Shown: positions 16,555 to 24,899 of the stretch, piece after piece
How the letters are laid out: the number at the start of each line of letters is the position of its first letter
How positions within the stretch are numbered: the stretch's first letter is position 1
NCBI GenBank assembly: GCA_965224065.1
Contig: CBDCYF010000005.1
Location: 868,001 to 932,000 of the forward strand
DNA: 64,000 bases
Source of the DNA: JAOTZA01 sp965224065
Lineage (GTDB): Bacteria > Acidobacteriota > Thermoanaerobaculia > Multivoradales > JAHEKO01
Direction of reading: 5' to 3'
The notes under the pieces: model-generated
Databases searched by the model: none
Told to the model about the DNA's origin: nothing
The model's input: the letters and a program-made list of their open reading frames with translations, nothing else
Position numbers and translations under genes: made by a program

Positions 16555-18642
16555 ATGCAGGTGGAGAGTCCCGAAAAGATCCGGAATCTGGCCCTGGTCG
16601 GTCACAATGACACCGGCAAGACCACGCTGGCCAGCGCGCTGCTCTATACCGGAGGAGTCGTCAACCGACTCAACCGCGTCGAGGACGGCAACACGACCAC
16701 CGATTTCGACTCCCAGGAAATCGAGCGCAAGATCTCGATCGGGCTCGCGCCGTGCTTTGTCCCCTGGCAGGGGCACAAGATCAACCTGATCGACTGTCCC
16801 GGATACGCGATCTTCTTCTCGGAGACCCGCGCCGGAGTCCGGGCCACCGACGCGGCGCTGCTGTGCGTCAACGCGGCGGCCGGCATCCAGGTGACCACCG
16901 AAAAGGCATGGACGCTGGCCGCCGATGCCGGCGCCCCGGTCATGATTCACTTGACCAAGATGGATCGGGAGCGGGCCGAGCTCGAAGCGGTGGTCGAGAA
17001 GCTCAAGTCTTCGTTTGATCGGGCCGTTGTGCCGCTGCAGATCCCGATCGGCGCGGAGCACGACTTCGAGGGTGTGGTGGATCTGCTCGAAGGCAAGGCC
17101 TATAGCTTCAAGAAGGACGGCAACGGCAAGGCCACGGTGGGCGAGGTGCCCGAGGCACAGAAAGAAGCCTTCGAGACCCGGCGCACGGAGCTGATCGAAG
17201 CGGTCGCTGAGACCAACGACAAGCTGCTCGAGAAGTTTTTCGAGGAGGGCTCACTGGGTCAGGACGAACTCGTCTCCGGTTTGCGAGAGGCCATTCGCAA
17301 GCGCAAGATTTTTCCCGTCACCATGAGCTCAGCCGCTCACGGGATCGCCAACTCAGCGCTTCTCGACAGTCTGGTGGCCCTGATGCCGTCGCCGGTGGAC
17401 CGGGAACCGTTTCCCGCGTCCAATGTCGGCGGCGAGGCGCTCGAAGTAGAGCCGGCGACCGACGGCGCGACGGCGGCTCTGGTCTTCAAGACCCTGAGCG
17501 ATCCGTTCACCGGCAAGGTCTCGCTGCTGCGAGTCGTCCGCGGCGAACTGTCGTCCGACACCACCTACTGGAACACCGCCGAGGAGACCGACGAAAGGGT
17601 CGGCCACCTGCTGGCGATCCAGGGCAAGCAGGGTCAAGAGGTCCCCAAACTGGTGACCGGCGACATCGGCGCGGTCGCCAAGCTCAAAAGCTCGGCGTCC
17701 GGCCACACGCTCTGCGACAAGAGCGCGCCGGTCAACCTCGGCTGGATCCAGATTCGCGACGCCGCGATCTCCTACGCCATCGAGCCCAAGGCTAAGGGCG
17801 ATGAGGAGAAGATCGGTGAGGCCCTGGCCCGGCTGATGGAGGAAGACCCGACCCTGCGCGGTCACCGCGACGCCGAGACCGGCGAGTATCTGCTCGCCGG
17901 AACCGGGGCCCTACACGTCGAGATCGCGGTCGCCAAGCTCAAGCAGCGCTTTGGGGTCGAAGTCGTGCTTCATGCCCCCAAGGTCCCCTACCGCGAGACC
18001 ATCCGGAAGCCCGCCGACGGCCACGGCCGCCACAAGAAACAATCCGGTGGCCGCGGTCAGTTCGCCGACTGCTCGATCAAGATCGAGCCCTTGCCCAAGG
18101 GCGAGGATTTCGAGTTCGTGGACGAGATCTTTGGCGGCTCGATCCCGCAACAGTACCGGCCCGCGGTTCACAAGGGCATCGAGGAGGCGCGAGCCCGTGG
18201 CTATCTGGCCGGATACCCGGTCGTCGATTTTCGCGTCCGGCTGCAAGACGGCAAGTACCACGATGTTGACTCCTCCGAGATGGCCTTCAAGGTCGCCGGC
18301 TCGCTGGCGTTCAAAGACGCCATGGCCAAGGCCGGGGCGCAGCTCATCGAGCCCGTGATGAGTGTCGAAATCTCCACCAGCGATGACTTTATGGGTGAGA
18401 TCATGAGCGATCTCTCCCAGCGCCGCGGCAAGCCACAGGGCATGGAAACCAAGGCGGACGCCCAGGTCGTCAAGGCCCTAGTGCCCATGGCCGAGATGCT
18501 CAACTACGAGCCGGCGCTGCGCTCGATGACCCAGGGACGCTCCAACTTCCACATGGAGTTCTCCCACTACGAAGAAGTGCCGAAGTCGATCCAGGACAAG
18601 ATCATCGCCGAGGCGGCGAAGGCCAAGGAGGCCGAAGGGTAG
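16555..18642 (+). CDS. fusA2: EF-G-like GTPase (second EF-G, FusA2 type)
   Basis: 695 residues from the ATG at 16555, which has AGGAGG 10 bases upstream. G1 is GHNDTGKT (16-23), G3 is DCPGY (80-84) and G4 is TKMD (134-137). Domains II-V follow, with the domain IV region HGRHKKQSGGRGQFADCSIK. In canonical EF-G the G3 motif is DTPGH, whose histidine activates water for GTP hydrolysis. Here it is tyrosine, as I recall for the FusA2/EF-G-like branch. The normal fusA lies at 35407. Such paralogs act in ribosome recycling or under stress in some bacteria, but the role here is not shown. It stands alone on the + strand, convergent with the ribosomal cluster. Confidence 0.9.
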   Translation: MQVESPEKIRNLALVGHNDTGKTTLASALLYTGGVVNRLNRVEDGNTTTDFDSQEIERKISIGLAPCFVPWQGHKINLIDCPGYAIFFSETRAGVRATDAALLCVNAAAGIQVTTEKAWTLAADAGAPVMIHLTKMDRERAELEAVVEKLKSSFDRAVVPLQIPIGAEHDFEGVVDLLEGKAYSFKKDGNGKATVGEVPEAQKEAFETRRTELIEAVAETNDKLLEKFFEEGSLGQDELVSGLREAIRKRKIFPVTMSSAAHGIANSALLDSLVALMPSPVDREPFPASNVGGEALEVEPATDGATAALVFKTLSDPFTGKVSLLRVVRGELSSDTTYWNTAEETDERVGHLLAIQGKQGQEVPKLVTGDIGAVAKLKSSASGHTLCDKSAPVNLGWIQIRDAAISYAIEPKAKGDEEKIGEALARLMEEDPTLRGHRDAETGEYLLAGTGALHVEIAVAKLKQRFGVEVVLHAPKVPYRETIRKPADGHGRHKKQSGGRGQFADCSIKIEPLPKGEDFEFVDEIFGGSIPQQYRPAVHKGIEEARARGYLAGYPVVDFRVRLQDGKYHDVDSSEMAFKVAGSLAFKDAMAKAGAQLIEPVMSVEISTSDDFMGEIMSDLSQRRGKPQGMETKADAQVVKALVPMAEMLNYEPALRSMTQGRSNFHMEFSHYEEVPKSIQDKIIAEAAKAKEAEG

Positions 18643-18668
18643 AGAGAGGGGATAATCCCTTCTTTTCC

Positions 18669-18704
18669 AAAAAGAAAAGCGAGCCGGCAGACACCGGCTC
18701 GCTT
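18669..18704 (-). terminator. Terminator of the ribosomal cluster
   Basis: A perfect 11-bp stem, AAGCGAGCCGG / CCGGCTCGCTT (18677-18687 with 18694-18704), with a 6-nt loop. Read on the - strand it is followed by TTCTTTTTGG, so it ends transcripts coming from rplQ. On the + strand it may weakly serve the EF-G-like gene. Confidence 0.85.
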
Positions 18705-18738
18705 GATTTCGGCCCAGGTCCAGGCCGTCGCCTATTTC

Positions 18739-18921
18739 TTAACCTGTCTTTCTCACCGGGATTCGTAGCGAGGAGGCGCAAATGGCTGGAGATACGAGGC
18801 TTGCGACCGAGGGCTCCGCAGGCGTAGCTGTAGCTACGTCGAGGAGCCCGGCCGAGCGTAACGACGTAGATTCAGTCAGTTGCGCCGCCGCAGTAGAAAC
18901 CGGGTGAGAAAGACAGGTTAA
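18739..18921. repeat. 183-bp nested-hairpin element with 19-bp terminal inverted repeats
   Basis: The ends, TTAACCTGTCTTTCTCACC (18739-18757) and its exact complement (18903-18921), are perfect. Inside are further complementary pairs: GGCGCAA/TTGCGCC (18775/18880), GGGCTCC/GGAGCCC (18811/18843), and an apical CGTAGC-TGTA-GCTACG (18823-18838). The whole segment can fold into one long imperfect hairpin. The right end covers the rplQ stop codon, and the element separates rplQ from its terminator. It has no coding potential. It may be a MITE or a structured RNA or DNA element. Confidence 0.8.
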
Positions 18922-19301
18922 CTCTTTGAATCGCCCGACTCGTCGCCGCGCTCGACAAACTCCAGCAGCGCCATCTCGGCGCCGTCGCCCTTGCGGGGTC
19001 CGAGCTTGACGATGCGGGTGTAGCCACCCGGGCGCTCGGCGAATCGCGGCGCGATCTCGTCGAAGAGCTTGCTGACGTGGTCGCGCTTGGGGATCCAGCG
19101 CCGGACCAGCCGGCGGGCGTGAACGGTGCCCCGCTTGCCCTGGGTCACCATGCGATCGGCCAGCGGACGCAGCGCCTTGGCCTTTGCCAGGGTCGTCCGG
19201 ATCTGACCGCTCTCGACCAGTGACGAGAGCTGGTTGCGAAACATCGCCTTGCGATGGGCCGTGGTTCGGCCGAGCTTTCTTCCGTGGACGTTGTGTCTCA
19301 T
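18918..19301 (-). CDS. rplQ: 50S ribosomal protein L17
   Basis: 127 residues beginning MRHNVHGRKLGRTTAHRKAM, the L17 signature, followed by the conserved LVESGQIRTTLAKAKALRPL. L17 lies near the peptide exit tunnel of the large subunit. It is the last gene of the S10-spc-alpha series, 26 bases after rpoA. Its acidic C-terminal tail ends inside the terminal repeat of the hairpin element. Confidence 0.98.
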   Translation of the reverse strand: MRHNVHGRKLGRTTAHRKAMFRNQLSSLVESGQIRTTLAKAKALRPLADRMVTQGKRGTVHARRLVRRWIPKRDHVSKLFDEIAPRFAERPGGYTRIVKLGPRKGDGAEMALLEFVERGDESGDSKS

Positions 19302-19327
19302 GAGCTCACTCCTGCGAAACCGTGTCG

Positions 19328-20308
19328 CTAGACCGCGGCCTCCGGCCCGGGACCGACATCCATGCCAAACGACAGACCCAGCCCGGCGAGCAGCTCCTGG
19401 ACCTCTTCCAGCGACTTGCGACCAAAGTTCTTGGTCTCCATCATGTCCCGCTCGCTCTTGCGCACCAGGTCACGCAGCGTCAAGATGTTCGCGTTCTTGA
19501 GGCAATTCGTGGACCGGACCGAAAGATCCAGATCGTCGATCCGCCGCTCCAGAACCGCATCCACCGCCGAGGATTGCTCGGTCTCATCGCCCGCGGGGAT
19601 CTCCGCCAGGCTCTCTTCGGACTCGATAAAAATCGTCAGGTGGTCCTTGAGCAGGGTCGCCGCGCGGGAGACCGCCTCTTCCGGCGTCACCGTACCGTTG
19701 GTCCAGACGTCCAGGACCAGCCGCTCGTAGTCGGTGGCGCGACCCACCCGGGCCGCCTCGATGCGATAGTTGACTCTCTTGATCGGGCTGTGGATCGAAT
19801 CGATCGGAACCCAGCCCAGACCCATGGTCTCGTCGAAGTTCTTCTCGGCGCTGACATAGCCGCGCCCCGGCCCGACCTGGGCCTCGAGCTTCAACGTGCC
19901 ACCCTCATTCAGAGTGGCGATATGAACCGACGGGTCACAGATCTCGACCGTGGGGTCGGTGTTGAAGTGCTCCGCCAGCACGACACCCGGGCCGTCGACG
20001 TCGATGGTGACGGTCTTGGGCTCATCGGAGAAGAGACGCAGCGGAATCTCCTTGAGGTTCAGGACCACGTCGGTCACGTCTTCGACGCAACCCGGGATGG
20101 ACGAAAACTCGTGCAGGACGCCCTCGATGCGGACCGCGGTGATCGCCGCGCCCTCGATGGACGACAGCAGGCACCGGCGCATGGCGTTGCCGACGGTGGT
20201 CGCAAAGCCGCGCTCGAACGGTTGCGCAAAGAACTTCCCGTACGACGAGGACAGGGTGTCCCGGTCGGCTTCAATTCGTTTGGGGCGCTGAAATCCCTTC
20301 CAAAGCAT
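19328..20308 (-). CDS. rpoA: DNA-directed RNA polymerase subunit alpha
   Basis: 326 residues. The N-terminal domain (about 1-230) carries GNAMRRCLLSSIEGAAITAV, the dimerisation and assembly signature. After an acidic linker, the C-terminal domain (about 250-326) has IDDLDLSVRSTNCLKNANI and the ETKNFGRKSLEEV helix that contacts UP elements and activators. The ATG at 20308 has AAGGAG 7 bases upstream. A much longer open frame continues upstream, but it runs through rpsD in another frame and is rejected. It lies between rpsD and rplQ, the normal alpha-operon place. Confidence 0.97.
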   Translation of the reverse strand: MLWKGFQRPKRIEADRDTLSSSYGKFFAQPFERGFATTVGNAMRRCLLSSIEGAAITAVRIEGVLHEFSSIPGCVEDVTDVVLNLKEIPLRLFSDEPKTVTIDVDGPGVVLAEHFNTDPTVEICDPSVHIATLNEGGTLKLEAQVGPGRGYVSAEKNFDETMGLGWVPIDSIHSPIKRVNYRIEAARVGRATDYERLVLDVWTNGTVTPEEAVSRAATLLKDHLTIFIESEESLAEIPAGDETEQSSAVDAVLERRIDDLDLSVRSTNCLKNANILTLRDLVRKSERDMMETKNFGRKSLEEVQELLAGLGLSFGMDVGPGPEAAV

Positions 20309-20354
20309 TGCGTTACTCCTTATTTCCAACCGGTCTCGCGAACCGGACTCGGGT

Positions 20355-20984
20355 CTATCGGCTATAGAGCTCGACGATGAGCTGCTCCTCGACCGGCAGT
20401 TTGATCTCGTCGCGCGCGGGAAGCGCGACCACCTTGCCGGTGAAATTGTCGGGGTCCAGCTCGAGCCAGGTCGGGATCCCGCGACCCCGCGCCGTTTCGA
20501 CGCTCGAGCGGATGAAGTCGTTCTTGCGGCTGGCTTCCTTGACCGCCACCTCTTGGTCGACACGCACCTGATACGAGGGAATCGTGTTCTTGCGACCGTC
20601 GAGCAGGATGTGGCCGTGCCGGATGAGCTGGCGGGCCTGCGCACGCGAGGAGGCGAACCCGAGGCTGTAGACGACATTGTCGAGACGCCGCTCGAGCATC
20701 GACAGCAGGGTCTCACCGGTGATGCCCTTGTTTTGCTCCGCGCGCTTGAAGTAGCTGCGGAACTGCTTCTCGAGCACCCCATAGATGCGCTTGACCTTCT
20801 GCTTCTCGCGCAGTTGGATGCCATAGCCCATCTGCCGGCGGCCGCGCCGCTGACCGTGCTGACCCGGCGGATAACCGCGCCGCTCGATAGCGCACTTTTC
20901 CTTGAAACAGCGATCGCCCTTGAGAAAGAGCTTCATCCGCTCGCGGCGGCAAAGCCTACAGACAGGTCCCGTATATCGTGCCAC
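20355..20984 (-). CDS. rpsD: 30S ribosomal protein S4
   Basis: 209 residues with a GTG start (MARYTGPVCRLCRRERMKL). Cysteines 9, 12, 26 and 31 make this the zinc-binding form of S4. The S4 RNA-binding domain (RRLDNVVYSLGFASSRAQAR) is intact. S4 starts 30S assembly on 16S rRNA and in many bacteria represses its own operon; no pseudoknot target could be verified here. It lies 15 bases downstream of rpsK. Confidence 0.98.
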   Translation of the reverse strand: MARYTGPVCRLCRRERMKLFLKGDRCFKEKCAIERRGYPPGQHGQRRGRRQMGYGIQLREKQKVKRIYGVLEKQFRSYFKRAEQNKGITGETLLSMLERRLDNVVYSLGFASSRAQARQLIRHGHILLDGRKNTIPSYQVRVDQEVAVKEASRKNDFIRSSVETARGRGIPTWLELDPDNFTGKVVALPARDEIKLPVEEQLIVELYSR

Positions 20985-20999
20985 TTTGGTTTCTCCTTC

Positions 21000-21398
21000 T
21001 CAGACTCTGCGGCGTTTGGGCGGCCGGCAGCCGTTGTGCGGGATCGGCGTGACGTCGCGCAGCGACTTGACGTCGAGACCCGCCGCGGCCAGCGCCCGGA
21101 TGGCCGATTCGCGCCCGGCGCCCGGACCGCGGACCTCGACCTCTATGGTTCTCATCCCCATGTCGCGCGCCTGCGAGCCGGCATTCTTGCCCGCCACCTG
21201 GGCCGCGAACGGCGTGCCCTTGCGCGAGCCCTTGAAGCCGATGCGACCGGCCGACGACCAGGTCACCACGTTGCCTTCGGGGTCCGAGATCGTGATCAAC
21301 GTGTTGTTGAAGGTCGCCTTGATGTGGGCCACCCCGTGGGGCACGATCCGTTTTTCCCTTTTTCGGCGGTCTTTGCCGCCCGAGCCTGACTTTGCCAT
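21000..21398 (-). CDS. rpsK: 30S ribosomal protein S11
   Basis: 132 residues. ATFNNTLITISDPEGNVVTW and the C-terminal HNGCRPPKRRRV are the family hallmarks. S11 forms part of the 30S platform near the mRNA exit. It is placed between rpsM and rpsD with a 15-base gap to each neighbour, as in a classical alpha operon. Its length is normal for the family. Confidence 0.98.
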   Translation of the reverse strand: MAKSGSGGKDRRKREKRIVPHGVAHIKATFNNTLITISDPEGNVVTWSSAGRIGFKGSRKGTPFAAQVAGKNAGSQARDMGMRTIEVEVRGPGAGRESAIRALAAAGLDVKSLRDVTPIPHNGCRPPKRRRV

Positions 21399-21413
21399 AG
21401 TCTCGAGACCTCT

Positions 21414-21794
21414 CTACTTTTTGACTTTCTTCTTTCCGGCAATCGCCATCCGGCGTGGCCCCTTGCGAGTACGGGCGTTGGTGGACGTGCGCTGACCGCG
21501 TGTCGGCAGCCCACGGCGGTGGCGGATGCCCCGGTAGGAGCCGATCTCGATCAACCGCTTGACGTCCTGGGTGACCTCCTTGCGCAGGTCTCCCTCCACC
21601 CGGCCCTCGTCCTGGATGACGTCGCGGATCGAGCGCGCCTCGTCCTCGGTCAGGTCCTTGACGAGGGTGGCCTCGCCGACCTTGGCCTTGTCCAGGATCT
21701 TGAGCGCCCGCGCGGAACCGATCCCATAGATGTAGGTCAGACCGACCCGGACCTGCTTGTTCGGGGGCAGATCAACCCCGGCAATTCGCGCCAT
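21414..21794 (-). CDS. rpsM: 30S ribosomal protein S13
   Basis: 126 residues. MARIAGVDLPPNKQVRVGLT, the helix-hairpin-helix YIYGIGSARALKIL and the C-terminal RHRRGLPTRGQRTSTNART are standard for S13. S13 contacts the large subunit (bridge B1) and the P-site tRNA through its basic tail. It lies 9 bases after rpmJ. Confidence 0.98.
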   Translation of the reverse strand: MARIAGVDLPPNKQVRVGLTYIYGIGSARALKILDKAKVGEATLVKDLTEDEARSIRDVIQDEGRVEGDLRKEVTQDVKRLIEIGSYRGIRHRRGLPTRGQRTSTNARTRKGPRRMAIAGKKKVKK

Positions 21795-21803
21795 GCCGTA
21801 TAC

Positions 21804-21917
21804 CTATCCTTGCCTTTGTTTGTGCTTTGGGTTCTCGCAAATCACCCGCACGACACCACGGCGCCGTACGATCTTGCACTTCGAGCACATCCGTTTGACC
21901 GATGCACGGACCTTCAT
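21804..21917 (-). CDS. rpmJ: 50S ribosomal protein L36, zinc form
   Basis: A 37-residue gene, beginning MKVRASVKRMCSKCKIVRRR. Cys11, Cys14, Cys27 and His32 are all present, so this is the zinc-binding form of L36. It sits between infA and rpsM, its normal position, with 9 bases before rpsM. L36 stabilises the 23S rRNA near the L7/L12 stalk base. Confidence 0.97.
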   Translation of the reverse strand: MKVRASVKRMCSKCKIVRRRGVVRVICENPKHKQRQG

Positions 21918-21935
21918 TCTTCCAACTTCCTTCCG

Positions 21936-22157
21936 TTACGTACGCATCCGGTAGGTGATGCGCCCCCTCTTCAAATCGTAGGGCGAGAGCTCGACCTTGA
22001 CACGATCCCCGGGCAGGACGCGGATGAAATGCCGCCGCATCTTGCCGGACATGTGAGCCAGGACGATGACTCCGTTGTCCAACTCGACGTTGAACATTGC
22101 GTTGGGCAACGGCTCCTTGACCGTCGCTTCGACTTCGATCGCCTCTTCTTTTGGCAA
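21936..22157 (-). CDS. infA: Translation initiation factor IF-1
   Basis: 73 residues forming one OB/S1 fold. AHMSGKMRRHFIRVLPGDRV and the C-terminal LSPYDLKRGRITYR are diagnostic. IF-1 occupies the ribosomal A site during initiation and aids IF-2 and IF-3. The start is TTG; the codons after it (PKEEAIEVEATVKEPL) give the usual N-terminal length, and no in-frame ATG is available nearby. It lies between map and rpmJ. Confidence 0.96.
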   Translation of the reverse strand: MPKEEAIEVEATVKEPLPNAMFNVELDNGVIVLAHMSGKMRRHFIRVLPGDRVKVELSPYDLKRGRITYRMRT

Positions 22158-22183
22158 AACCTGCTTCTTCCTTTCGCTACTGA

Positions 22184-22942
22184 CTACGCCGCCCGGGGGA
22201 GCCGCCCGAGCACCCTGGGACCGTCCTCGGTCACCGCCACCGAATATTCAAAGTGCGCGGAGAGCGAGCCGTCCTCGGTCCGCGCCGTCCAACCGTCGGG
22301 ATCCAGCTTGACCCCCGCTCCGCCCAGGTTGACCATCGGCTCGATTGCCAGCACCAACCCGGGCTTGAGCCGCGGACCCCGGCCGGGAGCGCCAAAGTTG
22401 GGAACTTGCGGCTCCTCGTGCAGCGCCGTGCCGATCCCGTGACCGACAAACTCGCGCACCACGGAAAACCCCTGCGGCTCGACATGGCCCTCGACCGCGG
22501 CGCCGATGTCCGAGAGACGGCCACCGGGCCGCACCGCCTGGACCGCGCGTTCGAGCGACTCGCGGGTGACCTCGAGAAGCCGCCGGGCATCGTCATCGAC
22601 CGAGTCGCCGACTTCGTAGGTCCGCGCAGCGTCTCCGTAGTAGCCCTTGTAGACGACCCCGCAGTCGATCCCTACGATGTCCCCCGCCTCGAGCACCCGT
22701 TCTCCCGGGATCCCATGAACGATGACGTCGTTGATCGACGTACACAACGTCGCCGGGAACCCTCTGTAGTTGAGAAACGCCGGCACGCCACCGACCCCTC
22801 GGATCAAGCTCACGGCCTCGGCGTCGAGCGCCGCGGTCGTGATACCGGGCTCGATCAACTCGGCCATGCGGTCGAGCACGCGATGAACGATCCGGTTGGC
22901 CTCGTCCATGAGGTCGATTTCTTCGGGGGTCTTGTAGACCAT
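22184..22942 (-). CDS. map: Methionine aminopeptidase, type I
   Basis: 252 residues of the M24 fold. All five metal ligands can be placed: Asp93 and Asp104 (GIDCGVVYKGYYGD), His168 (GHGIGTALHEEP), Glu201 (LAIEPMV) and Glu232 (AHFEYSVAVTEDG). His76 in NDVIVHGIP is the substrate-side histidine. It removes the initiator methionine from nascent proteins in the cytoplasm. The ATG shares its first base with the adk stop codon (TGATG), so the two are coupled. Confidence 0.97.
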   Translation of the reverse strand: MVYKTPEEIDLMDEANRIVHRVLDRMAELIEPGITTAALDAEAVSLIRGVGGVPAFLNYRGFPATLCTSINDVIVHGIPGERVLEAGDIVGIDCGVVYKGYYGDAARTYEVGDSVDDDARRLLEVTRESLERAVQAVRPGGRLSDIGAAVEGHVEPQGFSVVREFVGHGIGTALHEEPQVPNFGAPGRGPRLKPGLVLAIEPMVNLGGAGVKLDPDGWTARTEDGSLSAHFEYSVAVTEDGPRVLGRLPRAA

Positions 22943-23520
22943 CAGGCGTCTCCCCCGGTGATCAGCTCTACGATGCTGTCCGCCACCTCCCGGATCGGCC
23001 GGTCGCCGTCGATCGACTCCAGTAGCCCCTGCTCCCGGTAGTGCTCGACCAGTGGCTGGGTCTTCTCTCGGTACACCGCCAGGCGGTGCTGGATGACGTC
23101 CTCGGTGTCGTCCGCGCGCTGCCGGTCGAGCGCCCGGCGTACCAGCTCTTCCTCCGGCACATCGACAAAGACCACCGTGTCGACCGTGACGTCGAGCTCT
23201 TCCAGGATCCCGTCCAGCGCCCTCACCTGCTCCATTGTCCGTGGGTAGCCATCCAGAAGAAAACCGGCCTCCGCGTCCTCCTGGCTCAACCGGTCCCGCA
23301 CCACCTCTGCCATGGTCTCGTCATCGACCAACCCACCGGATTGGACGATCTCGGCCACCTTGAGACCCAGCTCGCTGCCGGTGTCCATGGCCTGGCGGAG
23401 CATCGCACCCGTCGAGATCGCGGGCACGCCGAGCACGCTCGACAGCAACCCCGCCTGGGTGCCCTTGCCGCTGCCGGGAGGGCCCAGCATCACGATCCGT
23501 GTCCTTGCACTCGCCATCAT
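22942..23520 (-). CDS. adk: Adenylate kinase
   Basis: 192 residues. The P-loop is LGPPGSGKGTQ at about 12-22, DGYPRTMEQ carries the AMP-site arginine, and RADDTEDVIQHRLAVY follows the LID. The LID is short and lacks the four-cysteine zinc form. The enzyme converts ATP and AMP to two ADP. Two ATG codons in a row are possible starts (23520 or 23517); the first overlaps the secY stop as ATGA. Placement between secY and map is typical. Confidence 0.97.
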   Translation of the reverse strand: MMASARTRIVMLGPPGSGKGTQAGLLSSVLGVPAISTGAMLRQAMDTGSELGLKVAEIVQSGGLVDDETMAEVVRDRLSQEDAEAGFLLDGYPRTMEQVRALDGILEELDVTVDTVVFVDVPEEELVRRALDRQRADDTEDVIQHRLAVYREKTQPLVEHYREQGLLESIDGDRPIREVADSIVELITGGDA

Positions 23521-24899
23521 CCCCGCCGGCCGCGTATCCTGCCGCGCTTCATAAAGCCTTCGTAGTTGCGCATCACCAGCTGGCTCTCCACCTGCTGGAC
23601 AAAGTCCATGGCCACGCCCACGACGATCAACAGCGAGGTTCCGCCAAAGTAGAAGTTCACACCGACGCCGCGGGTGATCCAGTCAGGGAGCGCCGAATCG
23701 AGGGCCTCTCCCACAAAGGGCAGCCCCCCCACGCGGAAGCCGCTGATCAGGAACTCCGGCAGTACCGAGACGGCCGAAAGATACACCGCCCCGACCAGCG
23801 TCAGCCGCGTCAGGATGCGGTCGATGTACTCGGCGGTCCGCTTGCCGGAGCGGATGCCCGGGATAAAACCGCCGTACTTGCGCATGTTCTCGGCGGTGTC
23901 GGCCGGGTTGAAGATGATCGAGACGTAGAAATAGCTGAAAAAGATGATCGCAACGACATAGAGCAAATAGTGGAGCGGCTGCCCCCATTCCAACGCTTGC
24001 GCGATGTCCTGAAGCCACTCGTTGCCGACCATCTGAGCGATGGTCGTCGGGATCATCACCACCGAACTGGCGAAGATCACTGGGATGACGCCGCCGGTGT
24101 TGACCCGCAGCGGCAGATAGGTGTTCTGGCCGCCGTAGATCTTGCGCCCGACCACCCTTTTGGCGTACTGGACCGGGATGCGGCGCTGCGCCCGCTCCAT
24201 ATAGACGATAAAGGCGGTCGTCGCCACCATAAAGACCATCAGAAAGAGCACCCGAATCAGGCTCAGGGCGCCGCTCTGCATACTCTGGACCGTGGTCACG
24301 ATGGCGCCCGGCAGCCCGACGATGATGCCGGCAAAAATGATCAGCGAGATGCCGTTGCCGATTCCCCGCTCGGTGATCTGCTCGCCGAGCCACATGACAA
24401 ACGCCGTCCCGGTGGTCAGCGTCAGGACGGTCATGAACTTGAAGCCGAGCCCCGGGTTGGGCACCAGAGCCGCCCCGCCCGGAGTCGTCATCCGTTCCAG
24501 CCAGATGGCGATCCCGAGCGACTGCACGATCGAGATGACCATGGTGCCGTAGCGGGTGTACTGGGTGATCTTGCGCCGGCCGAGCTCGCCTTCCTTGGAC
24601 AGCTTCTCGAGATACGGCCACACCACGGTCAAAAGCTGCAAGACGATCGACGCCGTGATGTACGGCATGATGCCGAGCGCAAAGACCGCGATCCGCTCCA
24701 GGCTGCCGCCGGTAAAGGTGTTCACCATGCCCAGCAGCGTGCCGCGCACCGAGTCCATAAACTCGAGCAGCGCCTGAGGATCAATCCCCGGCGTCGGAAT
24801 GTTGCATCCGATGCGGTAGACCGCCAGCAGCGCAAAGGTGAAGATCAACCGCTTGCGCAGATCCGGAATCGCAAAAATATTGCGGAAGCTGCCGCTCAC
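23517..24899 (-). CDS. secY: Protein translocase subunit SecY
   Basis: 460 residues from the GTG at 24899, which forms a GTGA overlap with the rplO stop. An in-frame ATG at 24917 would add six residues inside rplO and is less likely. Ten membrane segments are visible, starting with RLIFTFALLAVYRIGCNIPT (plug side), with family marks LGIMPYITASIVLQLL, the cytoplasmic loops EKLSKEGELGRRKI and RRIPVQYAKRVVGRK, and the C-terminal RNYEGFMKRGRIRGR. SecY forms the channel with SecE (gene at 50069) and SecG (not in the window). Confidence 0.97.
   Translation of the reverse strand: MSGSFRNIFAIPDLRKRLIFTFALLAVYRIGCNIPTPGIDPQALLEFMDSVRGTLLGMVNTFTGGSLERIAVFALGIMPYITASIVLQLLTVVWPYLEKLSKEGELGRRKITQYTRYGTMVISIVQSLGIAIWLERMTTPGGAALVPNPGLGFKFMTVLTLTTGTAFVMWLGEQITERGIGNGISLIIFAGIIVGLPGAIVTTVQSMQSGALSLIRVLFLMVFMVATTAFIVYMERAQRRIPVQYAKRVVGRKIYGGQNTYLPLRVNTGGVIPVIFASSVVMIPTTIAQMVGNEWLQDIAQALEWGQPLHYLLYVVAIIFFSYFYVSIIFNPADTAENMRKYGGFIPGIRSGKRTAEYIDRILTRLTLVGAVYLSAVSVLPEFLISGFRVGGLPFVGEALDSALPDWITRGVGVNFYFGGTSLLIVVGVAMDFVQQVESQLVMRNYEGFMKRGRIRGRRG

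Noticed and set aside
20309..20824. N-terminal extension of rpoA to 498 codons
   Set aside because: It runs through rpsD in another frame. RpoA starts normally at 20308 with a good ribosome-binding site.
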